Shown here: positions 14,426 through 24,600 of the stretch, piece after piece
Layout of the letters: every line of letters begins with the position of its first letter
How positions within the stretch are numbered: the first letter of the stretch is position 1
Assembly (NCBI GenBank): GCA_900317405.1
Contig: ONGP01000024.1
Location: 1-46,659 of the forward strand
Length of the DNA: 46,659 bases
Source of the DNA: an uncultured Prevotella sp.
GTDB taxonomy: Bacteria; Bacteroidota; Bacteroidia; Bacteroidales; Bacteroidaceae
Reading direction: 5' to 3'
Notes under the pieces: generated by a model
Seen by the model: the letters and a program-made list of their open reading frames with translations, nothing else
Database searches by the model: none
Told to the model about the DNA's origin: nothing
Program-made: the position numbers and the translations under genes

Positions 14426-15084
14426 ATGGGAAGAGCATTTGAATATCGTAAGGCTACAAAGCTGAAGCGATGGGGCCACATGGCCAAGACATTTACAAAG
14501 ATTGGTAAGCAGATCGCTATCGCGGTTAAGGCTGGCGGTCCAGAGCCAGAGAACAACCCCGCACTGCGTGCTATCATTGCAAACGCTAAGCGCGAGAACA
14601 TGCCGAAGGATAACATCGAGCGTGCTATCAAAAACGCTATGGGTAAGGACCAGAGCGACTACAAGGAGGTAACATACGAGGGATATGGACCTCACGGAAT
14701 CGCTATCTTCGTTGAGACACTGACCGACAACACCACACGTACTGTAGGTGACGTTCGCTCGGTATTCAACAAGTTTAACGGTAACCTGGGTACACAGGGC
14801 TCACTGAGCTTCCTGTTCGACCACAAGAGCGTATTCACATTCAAGAAGAAGGACGGTCTGGATATGGACGAGATGATTCTGGATCTGATCGACTTCGGAG
14901 TAGAGGATGAGTACGACGAGGACGAGGAGGAGAACAGCATCACCATCTATGCCGATCCATCAAGCTTCAGCGCTGTGCAGAAACACCTGGAGGAGAACTC
15001 GACAAGATGGTAGAGAAGCTGGAGGACTTTGACGACGTTCAGACCGTTTACACAAACATGAAACCTGAAGAGGTAGCTGAATAA
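14426..15084 (+). pseudogene. yebC: YebC/PmpR-family regulator broken by an internal deletion
   Basis: The first 191 codons are a typical YebC: MGRAFEYRKATKLKRWGHMA, then AIAVKAGGPEPENNPALR and the acidic DEYDEDEEEN segment. After KHLEEN the frame runs four codons to a stop at about 15011. The expected C-terminus (LDKMVEKLEDFDDVQTVYTN, ending PEEVAE) resumes at once in another frame, from about 14998 to the TAA at 15082. Compared with family members of about 240 residues, roughly 23-26 residues are missing at the junction. The frames fit a deletion of 3n+1 bases, about 70-79. The product would lack part of its last domain. YebC proteins act in transcription or in translation of proline stretches. 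It could be a real lesion or an assembly error. Confidence 0.85.
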
Positions 15085-15095
15085 GCAAGATAAAA

Positions 15096-15133
15096 AAATC
15101 CCCGCCGGTGATGAACCTGGCGGGGATTTTTGT
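15096..15133. terminator. Bidirectional intrinsic terminator between yebC and galE
   Basis: ATCCCCGCC (15098-15106) and GGCGGGGAT (15119-15127) form a perfect 9-bp GC-rich stem, flanked by an A run on the left and a T run on the right. It works for both convergent transcripts. Confidence 0.9.
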
Positions 15134-15138
15134 GTTTA

Positions 15139-16179
15139 TTACTGAATGCCGCGCTCGCGGAGCTTTTCCTGCCAGCGCCATGCTGTGCGAAGAATCTCCT
15201 CGGTAGGTGTCTCGGCCTTCCAACCAAGAACCTTGTTGGCCTTGTCAACATTTCCCCATACCTGCTCGATATCGCCCTCGCGACGTGGAGCATAGGTCCA
15301 GTTTACTTTTACGCCTGTAGCCTTCTCGAAGCCCTCAACAACCTCGAGGGTAGACAGACCCTTACCAGTACCGATGTTGAATACCTCAACTGGCTCGCAC
15401 TCAGGCTTGTCGAGTACACGCTCCATAGCCTTTACGTGAGCCTTTGCCAGGTCGACTACATAGATATAGTCGCGGATACAGGTCTTGTCAGGTGTGTTGT
15501 AGTCGTTACCGAAAATCTTAAGCTGCTCACGGATACCCATAGCTGTCTGGGTAACGAAAGGAATAAGATTCATGGGCACACCGTTAGGCAGCTCGCCGAT
15601 GAGTGCTGATGGGTGAGCACCGATAGGATTGAAGTAGCGCAGGATGATACTCTTGATAGGAGCACCGCTGTGGATGTAGTCCTGGATGATCTCCTCGTTA
15701 ACCTGCTTGGTGTTGCCATAAGGACTCATAGCCTTCTGGATAGGTGCATTCTCGGTAACAGGCAGATTCTCTTGTGCTGGCTGACCATAGACGGTGCAGC
15801 TAGAAGAGAAGATGATACCCTTGACATCGTACTTGGGCATGAGCTCAAGCAGATTGATGAGCGATGTAAGGTTGTTGCGATAGTACATGAGTGGCTTCTC
15901 TACACTCTCGCCTACAGCCTTAGAGGCTGCGAAGTGGATGATACCCTCGATCTTTGGGTACTTGCGGAATACGCTCTCGAGAGCCTCGAAGTCGCAACAG
16001 TCAACCTGCTCGAAAGCAGGACGGATGCCGGTGATCTTCTCGATACCGTCAACAACATTGGCATTAGAATTCGACAGATTGTCGATGATAACAACTTCGT
16101 AGCCTGCCTCTTGCAGTTCTACAGTGGTGTGACTGCCGATAAAACCGGTTCCACCTGTTACAAGAATTGTTTGTTTCAT
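15139..16179 (-). CDS. galE: UDP-glucose 4-epimerase
   Basis: A 346-residue extended short-chain dehydrogenase. The NAD-binding motif is at the N-terminus (ILVTGGTGFIGSHT, GxxGxxG) and the YxxxK site is in SPYGNTKQ, preceded by FSSSCTVYG with the catalytic serine. The C-terminal SDR-extended region includes CIRDYIYVVDLAKAH and YAPRREGDIEQVWG. It interconverts UDP-glucose and UDP-galactose for polysaccharide and LPS synthesis. It is the last gene of the lon-tgt-lptF/G-helicase-ispE-galE run, 11 bases after ispE, and ends at a strong terminator. Confidence 0.95.
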   Translation of the reverse strand: MKQTILVTGGTGFIGSHTTVELQEAGYEVVIIDNLSNSNANVVDGIEKITGIRPAFEQVDCCDFEALESVFRKYPKIEGIIHFAASKAVGESVEKPLMYYRNNLTSLINLLELMPKYDVKGIIFSSSCTVYGQPAQENLPVTENAPIQKAMSPYGNTKQVNEEIIQDYIHSGAPIKSIILRYFNPIGAHPSALIGELPNGVPMNLIPFVTQTAMGIREQLKIFGNDYNTPDKTCIRDYIYVVDLAKAHVKAMERVLDKPECEPVEVFNIGTGKGLSTLEVVEGFEKATGVKVNWTYAPRREGDIEQVWGNVDKANKVLGWKAETPTEEILRTAWRWQEKLRERGIQ

Positions 16180-16190
16180 AATGTTTTAAA

Positions 16191-17024
16191 TTATAATAAT
16201 ATAGTTTTTCTGAATGTACCTTCAGAGTTAAATTCATCAAGATTGAGTGGCTGGCGCGACAAGGCGAATAGGGTAGAGCCTGAACCCGACATGGCGGCAT
16301 AAGTAGCACCTAGATCATACAGGCGGTCCTTGACGGCACCGAGTTCGGGATGAACGGCAAACACGCTGCCTTCAAAATCATTTACCAGAGCACCGCGCCA
16401 TGACTCTACAGGCTGCTTAACCACCTCGCGACAGTTGACCTCAGGATGATGGGGCTTGATAAGTGCAAAGGCCTCGCGGGTAGACACGGGGATGTCTGGA
16501 CGTACCAGCGAGAGATACCATCCCTTAAGGTCGAGATTGATAGGCTGCAGCTTTTCGCCAATGCCCTCGGCATAGCAAGGACGATTGAGAATGAAGAAAG
16601 CGCAGTCGGCACCCAGACGGGCTGCATAGTCGATCATATGCTGGTCTGTGAGTCCGAGATTGAACATCTGGTTGAGCAGTGTGATCATAAAACCACAGTC
16701 GCTGCTGCCACCACCCATACCAGCCTGTGTGGGTATGCCTTTGTAGAGATGGGCATGGATACGGGGCAGAGTGGGGAAGTCGGCCTTGAGCAGATTATAT
16801 GCGCGGACCACCAGATTGCGCTGTTCGTCGCCATCGATGGTGATATTTGTTACCTTCAGGTCGCAGTCGTACTCGGAAGGAAACTCTGGGTCCATCGGGT
16901 ACACCTCGAGTGCATCCTCGATTTGCACGGGATAGAACACCGTCTCGAGGTTGTGATAACCGTCGGGGCGTTTCTCGACTACATTAAGACCGAGATTGAT
17001 CTTTGCTATTGGCCTTGTTAACAT
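16191..17024 (-). CDS. ispE: 4-diphosphocytidyl-2-C-methyl-D-erythritol kinase
   Basis: A 277-residue GHMP kinase. The N-terminus AKINLGLNVVEKRPDGYHNLET is diagnostic for IspE. The ATP loop is PTQAGMGGGSSDCG and the C-terminal GHMP motif is AAMSGSGSTLFAL. It phosphorylates CDP-methylerythritol in the methylerythritol phosphate route to isoprenoids. It lies between the helicase (20-base gap) and galE (11-base gap) in the long minus-strand operon. Confidence 0.95.
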   Translation of the reverse strand: MLTRPIAKINLGLNVVEKRPDGYHNLETVFYPVQIEDALEVYPMDPEFPSEYDCDLKVTNITIDGDEQRNLVVRAYNLLKADFPTLPRIHAHLYKGIPTQAGMGGGSSDCGFMITLLNQMFNLGLTDQHMIDYAARLGADCAFFILNRPCYAEGIGEKLQPINLDLKGWYLSLVRPDIPVSTREAFALIKPHHPEVNCREVVKQPVESWRGALVNDFEGSVFAVHPELGAVKDRLYDLGATYAAMSGSGSTLFALSRQPLNLDEFNSEGTFRKTILL

Positions 17025-17044
17025 TAAACATTAAGGATTAAACA

Positions 17045-18324
<1,280 letters not shown>

Positions 18325-18325
<1 letters not shown>

Positions 18326-19506
18326 TAATTCGGTGCTTGTCTGTAGCAGAAGTATGCTATTATTGAATATAATATATTAGGTATCCACGCTGCCAGCATG
18401 GCAGGGGTATCGGCGTTGACAGCAAAGGTTGCGCAGATGGTCTGAAGCAGGATGTAGCTGAATGACAGGGCAAGACCGATACCAAGGTACATGCCCATAC
18501 CGCCCTTACGCTTGCGGCTGGAGAGCGACACGCCGATGATAGTTAGAATGAACGAGGCGAATGATGACGCTATACGCTTGTGGTATTCCACCTCGTATTG
18601 TGCCACGTTGACCGATCCGCGCTCAACCTGTTTTGAGATGTAATTACGCAGGTCGGTAAGTGTAAGTGTCTCTTGCTGTCCGTCGGAGAAAACCAGGTCC
18701 ATCGGTTCCATCTGGATGAGGGTGTCGATAACTGCGCCCGACTGAATCTCCTCGCGCAGACCTTTAAGGGTTCGAATCTTATACGACTGTGCCTTCCAGT
18801 GATAACGCGAATCGCTGATACTATCGTAGCGGATAACAGAAGCTGTCATGTGGCTGACCAACTTTTTGTTTTCGAACTTATCGAGCGAGAATCCATAACC
18901 AGTGCGGGTATTGTCGTCGTATTGTTGCAGATAGGCAATAACACCTGGCGACACCATCAACTGAACATTGCTAGCAGAGGTATTGATAGTGTTGTTCTTG
19001 TACTTCGACTCGAACTCCATCTTCACCTGATTGCCCTTTGGTATTACCCAACCGCCAAGATAGAAGTTGGCTGCAGCGATGATGGCTGCGGAAATCATGT
19101 ATGGGCGCAGCAGACGCTTGAAACTGGTACCTGCCGCAAGCATGGCGATAATCTCGGAATTGCCGGCCAACTTAGATGTAAAGAAGATGACGGCAATGAA
19201 GACAAACAGTGGCGAGAAGAGGTTGGCGAAGTAAGGCACGAAGTTGGCGTAGTAATCAAATACTATCGCCTTGAGCGGTGCGTTGTAGGTAGAGAACTTA
19301 TGAAGGTTCTCGTTGACATCAAACACAATCGATATCGAGATGATAAGGATGATTGAGAAGATGTATGTACCTATGAACTTGGCCACGATATACTTGTCCA
19401 GACGCTTGAGATATCTGAACGGATTCAGATACTTCAGGCATTTCAGGTATTTAAGCCATTTAAGCCATCGTAGCCAGGGACCTATCTTGCTTAACAGTTC
19501 TTTCAT
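18325..19506 (-). CDS. LptF/LptG-family permease (YjgP/YjgQ) with repetitive N-terminal extension
   Basis: A 393-residue inner-membrane protein of the LPS transport ABC complex. The canonical family start RLDKYIVAKFIGTYIF comes only at residue about 34. Transmembrane segments follow at about 45-65, 85-110 and 130-150, then a periplasmic beta-jellyroll-type domain (about 160-290) and three C-terminal membrane segments. The extra 33 residues are built from three-residue WLK/YLK/CLK units encoded by a 9-base tandem repeat. No internal Met offers a shorter start, and the ATG overlaps the tgt stop (ATGA). Whether it is LptF or LptG cannot be told from sequence alone. Confidence 0.88.
19424..19477. 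repeat. 9-bp tandem minisatellite within lptF/G
   Basis: Six consecutive 9-base units, degenerate versions of TTCAGGTAT / TTAAGCCAT, run from 19424 to 19477. In frame on the minus strand they encode repeated aromatic-Leu-Lys triplets. Such repeats change copy number by slippage without shifting the frame. Confidence 0.7.
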
Positions 19507-20645
19507 CGTCTTTTACCTAATTGTTCGATCACTGAGCGCTTCCACTGTACGAAATCGCCTGCGATGATATGCTGTCGGGCATCGCCAACCAGTCGGAGGT
19601 AGAATGCCAGATTATGTATCGATGCTATCTGCATGGCCAACAGCTCCTGTGCCTTGAAGAGGTGGTGGAGGTAAGCCTTGGAGTGGATGCGGTCGATGTC
19701 GCAACCATCGGGATCGATGGGCGAGAAATCGTTCTCCCACTTCTTGTTTCGCATGTTCATTGTGCCCTCGTAGGTGAAGAGCATGGCGTTACGACCGTTA
19801 CGTGTAGGCATAACGCAGTCGAACATATCAACACCGCGCTCAATGCCCTCGAGGATGTTCTGAGGTGTACCCACACCCATGAGATAACGTGGACGATCCT
19901 TTGGCAGAATGTCGTTTACCACCTCGATCATCTCGTACATCACCTCGGTAGGCTCGCCTACGGCCAGACCGCCGATAGATGCACCGCCGCCATCGTTAAG
20001 ACGGGTGAGTACATCGCAAACGTGCTTGGCAGCATCCTGGCGCAGATCCTTATATGTACAGCCCTGTACGATTGGGAACAGAGTCTGATTGTAGCCATAC
20101 AGAGGCTCGGTCTCGTTAAATCGCTTTACGCATCGCTCCAGCCATCGTTGTGTGAGTCGCAGACTGTTCTCGGCATATTTGTAATCGCTCTGGCCTGGAG
20201 GGCACTCGTCGAATGCCATCATGATGTCGGCACCGATTACGCGCTCGGTGTCCATCACATTCTCAGGTGTGAAGATGTGTTTTGAACCATCGATGTGACT
20301 ACGGAACTCGCAACCTTCCTCGCGAAGCTTACGGATGCCTGTGAGTGAGAATACCTGGAAACCGCCCGAATCGGTAAGGATTGGTCGGTCCCATGTGTTG
20401 AACTTGTGCAGACCGCCTGCCTGACGGAGGATGTCGAGACCTGGACGGAGATACAGATGATAGGTGTTGCCCAGGATGATCTGAGCCTTAACCTGATCGC
20501 GCAACTCGCTAAAGTGTACGCCCTTAACGCTACCCACAGTGCCTACAGGCATGAAGATAGGCGTCTGAATCTGTCCGTGGTCGGTGGAAATCACTCCCGC
20601 ACGAGCCCAGCTGGCAGCATCAGTATGTTGAACTTCAAACTTCAT
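19503..20645 (-). CDS. tgt: Queuine tRNA-ribosyltransferase
   Basis: A 380-residue TIM-barrel enzyme. The substrate pocket motifs DSGGFQVFSL and MAFDECPPG and the catalytic region FDCVMPTRNGRNAMLFT are intact. It inserts preQ1 (bacterial reaction) at position 34 of GUN-anticodon tRNAs. The zinc site is unusual: where most bacterial enzymes have CxCxxC before the SxAYLHHL helix, this one reads GCDIDRIHSKAYLHHL, keeping only one cysteine and the later histidine (SIHN). Its ATG overlaps the lon stop (TAATG) and its stop overlaps the lptF/G start. Confidence 0.95.
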   Translation of the reverse strand: MKFEVQHTDAASWARAGVISTDHGQIQTPIFMPVGTVGSVKGVHFSELRDQVKAQIILGNTYHLYLRPGLDILRQAGGLHKFNTWDRPILTDSGGFQVFSLTGIRKLREEGCEFRSHIDGSKHIFTPENVMDTERVIGADIMMAFDECPPGQSDYKYAENSLRLTQRWLERCVKRFNETEPLYGYNQTLFPIVQGCTYKDLRQDAAKHVCDVLTRLNDGGGASIGGLAVGEPTEVMYEMIEVVNDILPKDRPRYLMGVGTPQNILEGIERGVDMFDCVMPTRNGRNAMLFTYEGTMNMRNKKWENDFSPIDPDGCDIDRIHSKAYLHHLFKAQELLAMQIASIHNLAFYLRLVGDARQHIIAGDFVQWKRSVIEQLGKRR

Positions 20646-23101
20646 TACTTCTTGTCTTCTTTTTCTTCCTTAATAGTGAAATCGAGAGGCTTCTCTACAA
20701 TCTCATTGGTGAGGGCAAAATCCCACACATCCTGTACATTCTCTACATAGTGGAAGGTAACGCCCTTCAGGTACATATCGGGTATCTCGAGGATGTCCTT
20801 CTCGTTCTCCTTACACATCACGATATCGGTGATGCCGGCACGCTTGGCAGCAAGTATCTTCTCCTTGATACCACCTACGGGCAGAACCTTTCCACGCAGT
20901 GTTATCTCGCCCGTCATAGCAGTGTTCTTGCGAACCTTGCGCTGGGTTAGGGCAGAGGCGATACTGGTGGCGATGGTGATACCTGCCGAAGGACCATCCT
21001 TAGGTGTGGCACCCTCGGGCACGTGGATATGAATATTCCAGTTGTCGAATATGCGGTAGTCGATGTTGAGTGTCTCGGCATGTGCCTTAACGTACTCAAG
21101 AGCCAGGATGGCCGACTCCTTCATCACATCACCCAGATTACCGGTAAGTGTGAGTTTAGAACCTTTACCCTTTGAGAGCGAGGTCTCGATAAACAGAATC
21201 TCGCCGCCTACAGAGGTCCAAGCCAGACCGGTAACAACACCGGCATAGTTGTTGCCCTGATAGATATCACGATAGAAAGGTGGCTTGCCAAGCAGATCCT
21301 CTAGTTCGTTAGGAGTAATCTTCTTGTAGTCCTTTGTCTCGTCCATCTGACGGTTGAAGGCTATCTTGCGCAGTGCCTTGTTAATCTGCTTCTCAAGCTG
21401 ACGAACACCACTCTCACGAGTATAACGCTCGATGATCATCTCGATGGCTGCCTTGTTAAACGAAGGCTTCATACCCTTTACGTTCAGACCATTGTTGTCG
21501 AGCTCGCGTGGTATCAAGTGACGCTTTGCAATTTCTATCTTTTCCTCTGTAATATAGCCACTTACATCGATTATCTCCATACGGTCGAGTAGGGGGCGAG
21601 GGATGGTGCTGAGGTTGTTGGCCGTAGCAATGAACAATACCTTCGATAGGTCATAATCCACGTCAAGATAATTGTCGTGGAAAGCGTTGTTCTGCTCAGG
21701 ATCAAGTACCTCTAGAAGTGCTGATGCAGGGTCGCCATTGTGAGTGTTCTGCGTAACCTTATCAATCTCGTCGAGAATGAATACTGGGTTGCTGGAACCT
21801 GCCTTCTGGATACTCTTGATGATACGTCCTGGCATTGCACCAATATAAGTACGACGGTGACCACGAATCTCGGCTTCGTCGTGCAATCCGCCAAGCGAAA
21901 CGCGAACATATTTACGCTTCATGGCAGCAGCAATCGACTTGCCAAGCGAAGTCTTACCAACTCCTGGAGGGCCATACAGACAGATGATAGGCGACTTGAG
22001 ATCGCCACGAAGTGCAAGCACAGCCATATACTCAAGGATGCGCTCCTTAACCTTTTCCATGCCGTAGTGATCCTTGTCCAGAATCTTCTGTGCACGTTTC
22101 AGGTCGAGGTCGTCCTCTGTATATTCGCCCCAAGGCAGACCAACCAGAGTCTGCAGATATGTAAGCTGGACATTGAATTCAGGACTCTGTGGGTTCAGGT
22201 TATCCAGTTTGTCGCATTCCTTGCGGAAGGTTCTGTCTATCTCAAAAGGCCAGTTCTTACGCAGCGACTTACGGATAAGTTCACGCTTCTCGTTAGACTC
22301 TCCATTACCGATCTCTGCCTGCAAATTCTTAATCTGCTGCTGCAGGAAGTAGTTACGCTGCTGCTCGTCGATATCCTCACGAGTCTTATTACGGATCTCG
22401 GCCTTAAGGTTCTGCAGATTAATCTCACGGTTAAGCAGCTTCATTGCCATAAACAGGCGCTCCTTCACAGTTTCTGCTTCAAGCATTTTCTGCTTATCCG
22501 TATAATTAAACGGCATATTGGTGCAGATGAAATTAAGCACCATCACAGGATTAGAGATATTCTTAACTGCAAACGATGCCTCGTCGGGTATATCTTCGCT
22601 CATTGAGATATACTTGGTCACAAGGTCGCGCATGTCATCTGCAGCTGCCTTAAACTCACGGTCCTTCTTCTCGGGCAGAATCTCCTCAAGAGGAGAAACT
22701 TTGCCTTCGAGATATGGCGAAGTAGATACAATCTCGTCAAGCTGAAGACGCCCCATTCCCTGAACGATAGCAGTAATATTGCCATTGGGAAGGGTAAGAA
22801 GCTTCATCACCTTGGCATATACACCAGTATGGTATAAATCCTCATAGTTGGGATAGTCTACATCTGGATCTAGCTGTCCTACAACACCTATGATAAGTCC
22901 CTTGCGTTCTGCTTTAGTTACTAATTTCTTGCTTGATTCACGTCCAATCAGGATTGGTGTAACCACGCCGGGGAATAATACCATGTTACGCAAAGCAAGC
23001 ACAGGTACTTCATCCGGAGTGTTAACATTCAAAAAATCCTTTAAATCTCCATCGATGTCAGCAATCATCTGGAATGCTGAATTGTTATTCTGATTACTCA
23101 T
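20645..23101 (-). CDS. lon: ATP-dependent protease Lon
   Basis: An 818-residue protease of standard layout: N-terminal substrate domain (about 25-230), coiled-coil region, AAA+ domain with Walker [14 protein letters not shown] and Walker [10 protein letters not shown], and a C-terminal protease domain. The Ser-Lys dyad is seen in [13 protein letters not shown] and [14 protein letters not shown]. It degrades misfolded and regulatory proteins. It heads the six-gene minus-strand operon, with its promoter box at 23126-23133. The N-terminus carries a short extension of about 25 residues before [13 protein letters not shown], common in Bacteroidota. Confidence 0.96.
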   Translation of the reverse strand: MSNQNNNSAFQMIADIDGDLKDFLNVNTPDEVPVLALRNMVLFPGVVTPILIGRESSKKLVTKAERKGLIIGVVGQLDPDVDYPNYEDLYHTGVYAKVMKLLTLPNGNITAIVQGMGRLQLDEIVSTSPYLEGKVSPLEEILPEKKDREFKAAADDMRDLVTKYISMSEDIPDEASFAVKNISNPVMVLNFICTNMPFNYTDKQKMLEAETVKERLFMAMKLLNREINLQNLKAEIRNKTREDIDEQQRNYFLQQQIKNLQAEIGNGESNEKRELIRKSLRKNWPFEIDRTFRKECDKLDNLNPQSPEFNVQLTYLQTLVGLPWGEYTEDDLDLKRAQKILDKDHYGMEKVKERILEYMAVLALRGDLKSPIICLYGPPGVGKTSLGKSIAAAMKRKYVRVSLGGLHDEAEIRGHRRTYIGAMPGRIIKSIQKAGSSNPVFILDEIDKVTQNTHNGDPASALLEVLDPEQNNAFHDNYLDVDYDLSKVLFIATANNLSTIPRPLLDRMEIIDVSGYITEEKIEIAKRHLIPRELDNNGLNVKGMKPSFNKAAIEMIIERYTRESGVRQLEKQINKALRKIAFNRQMDETKDYKKITPNELEDLLGKPPFYRDIYQGNNYAGVVTGLAWTSVGGEILFIETSLSKGKGSKLTLTGNLGDVMKESAILALEYVKAHAETLNIDYRIFDNWNIHIHVPEGATPKDGPSAGITIATSIASALTQRKVRKNTAMTGEITLRGKVLPVGGIKEKILAAKRAGITDIVMCKENEKDILEIPDMYLKGVTFHYVENVQDVWDFALTNEIVEKPLDFTIKEEKEDKK

Positions 23102-23125
23102 TTCTTACTTTATTAAATCGGGGTG

Positions 23126-23133
23126 CAAAGTTA
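23126..23133 (-). promoter_or_regulatory. Promoter -7 box of the lon operon
   Basis: CAAAGTTA reads TAACTTTG on minus, 24 bases before the lon ATG. No CIRCE-type heat-shock repeat is visible in the short leader. Confidence 0.65.
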
Positions 23134-23186
23134 CTAATAAAAATTAAGAATGAAGAATGATAGAGTGATTATTTACAAATAATTAG

Positions 23187-23194
23187 TATCTTTG
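23187..23194 (+). promoter_or_regulatory. Promoter -7 box of trmN6, near-leaderless
   Basis: TATCTTTG ends 9 bases before the ATG at 23204, predicting a leader of only a few bases. The longer frame from a TTG at 23192 would lie inside the promoter. Confidence 0.65.
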
Positions 23195-23203
23195 CACGCG
23201 ATT

Positions 23204-23914
23204 ATGGGTAAAAACAGCTTTCAATTCAAACAATTCGTGGTAAATCAGGAGCATTGCGCCATGAAAGTAGGCACCGACGGAACACTGCTTGGTGCATGGG
23301 CAAATGCACCCGTAGATGCTGCCAGAATACTGGACATCGGAACAGGAACAGGCTTGATAGCCCTGATGATGGCACAGAGATTTCCTGATGCACAGATTAT
23401 CGGAATAGATATAGATCCTGAAGCGACAGAACAGGCCAGGGAGAATGTAGCAGGTTCTCTGTTTGCAGACAGGATTATGATAAATAGAGAGGATGCTACA
23501 AAATTTGAGGACAAAGAGGGGTTTGATGCGATAATAAGTAATCCTCCGTATTTTGTTGATTCTCTGACGTGCCCAGGAGAGCAGCGAACAATGGCAAGAC
23601 ATGCTGTAACGCTGAATTTTCAGACACTGATGCAGACAGCTAACAGATTATTAAAAAATGACGGAATAATTTCTATTGTAATTCCTACGGAAAATATTGA
23701 AGATATAAATTCTGTAGTAGCATTAGAGGGATTATTTGTGAGCAAAATATGTAAGATAAAAACTACGCCTAATAAAATGCCTAAGCGTCAGTTGGTCGAA
23801 ATCAGAAAGCATCCGGTTGGTGAGATTGATTATCGTGAAGAGATTCTGGAAGACATTCCAGGACACAGAAGCGAGTGGTATCACAATCTTACCCAAGATT
23901 TCTATATTAAATAA
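23204..23914 (+). CDS. trmN6: tRNA1(Val) (adenine37-N6)-methyltransferase
   Basis: A 236-residue class I methyltransferase of the YfiC/TrmN6 type. It has F-KQF-V near the N-terminus with HCAMKVGTDGTLLGAWA, the S-adenosylmethionine motif ILDIGTGTGLIALMMAQR, and the adenine-N6 motif IISNPPYF. It modifies A37 of tRNA-Val. The second half of the gene is more AT-rich than the first, but the family pattern holds throughout. It is monocistronic, ending before a bidirectional terminator. Confidence 0.9.
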   Translation: MGKNSFQFKQFVVNQEHCAMKVGTDGTLLGAWANAPVDAARILDIGTGTGLIALMMAQRFPDAQIIGIDIDPEATEQARENVAGSLFADRIMINREDATKFEDKEGFDAIISNPPYFVDSLTCPGEQRTMARHAVTLNFQTLMQTANRLLKNDGIISIVIPTENIEDINSVVALEGLFVSKICKIKTTPNKMPKRQLVEIRKHPVGEIDYREEILEDIPGHRSEWYHNLTQDFYIK

Positions 23915-23984
23915 TTTACAAAATAAATCTACATATAGAGTAGTATTAAATATATTCTATTTATCATAATGCCGATTCATATCT

Positions 23985-24030
23985 AAAAAGAGAAGTCTAC
24001 CTTTTGAGCAGACTTTCTCTTATTTTTCTG
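23985..24030. terminator. Bidirectional terminator between trmN6 and the DUF3127 gene
   Basis: AAGAGAAGTCT (23988-23998) pairs with AGACTTTCTCTT (24010-24021) with a single bulge. An A run lies to the left and TATTTTT to the right. Confidence 0.8.
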
Positions 24031-24049
24031 GTTTTGTTGGTGCCGGAAA

Positions 24050-24433
24050 TTAGAATGGCAGATCGTCAGAAGCGCCCTCGCTTGCTGGTTCCTGTGCTGG
24101 TGGGAATGGAGATGTTGCCTCAGATGGAGCTGCTACAGGCTGTGCACCTGGTACAGGCTGCTGACCACGAATCACATTGTAAGCACGGATATCGTTGAAC
24201 CAACGACCGTTGTACTCACGAGCATCGATGTCAAACTGAATTGTAAGCTCGTCGCCATTCTGAATGTTGAACTGATTGATTCTATCTTCACCGAAGACAT
24301 TGAACAAGCAACGCTTAGGATACTGACCAGGAACTTCGAGTACGTATTCCTGAGTCTTCCATGTGTTACCTGTGCGTGCTGACACACCTCCGCGCGGTTC
24401 CATTACCGCAATGATTTTACCTGTTAATTCCAT
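24050..24433 (-). CDS. DUF3127 OB-fold protein with SSB-like C-terminal tail
   Basis: A 127-residue protein. Residues about 1-88 are a DUF3127 domain (MELTGKIIAVMEPRGGVS, then CLFNVFGEDRINQF and FDIDAREYNGRWFNDIRAYN), predicted to be an OB fold. Residues 89-122 are a Pro/Ala/Glu-rich disordered linker. The protein ends in SDDLPF, which resembles the acidic tip (DDDIPF) by which single-stranded DNA-binding protein recruits replication and repair partners. A DNA-related role is inferred from the fold, the tail and the position next to dnaN. It is transcribed alone, away from dnaN. Confidence 0.8.
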   Translation of the reverse strand: MELTGKIIAVMEPRGGVSARTGNTWKTQEYVLEVPGQYPKRCLFNVFGEDRINQFNIQNGDELTIQFDIDAREYNGRWFNDIRAYNVIRGQQPVPGAQPVAAPSEATSPFPPAQEPASEGASDDLPF

Positions 24434-24548
24434 TATCTTTTTTGTTTTTATTTGTTGAATTTATCGTTTTCAGCGTGCGAAATTACTAAAAATAGTTTGA
24501 ATAAAGCACATTTCTGCCATTTTTTTTGCTCATTACAACTTTTTTTTG

Positions 24549-24556
24549 TAATTTTG
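24549..24556 (+). promoter_or_regulatory. Promoter -7 box of the dnaN operon
   Basis: TAATTTTG, 45 bases before the ATG. The upstream stretch is rich in T tracts. On the opposite strand TAATTTCG near 24477 may serve the divergent DUF3127 gene. Confidence 0.6.
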
Positions 24557-24600
24557 TACTCAATTATATAATATGTGAAATAATAAAATAACTATAAACT

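Noticed and set aside
15613-16302. Plus-strand frame spanning galE and ispE antisense
   Set aside because: Crosses two confirmed genes antisense and has no recognisable domain.
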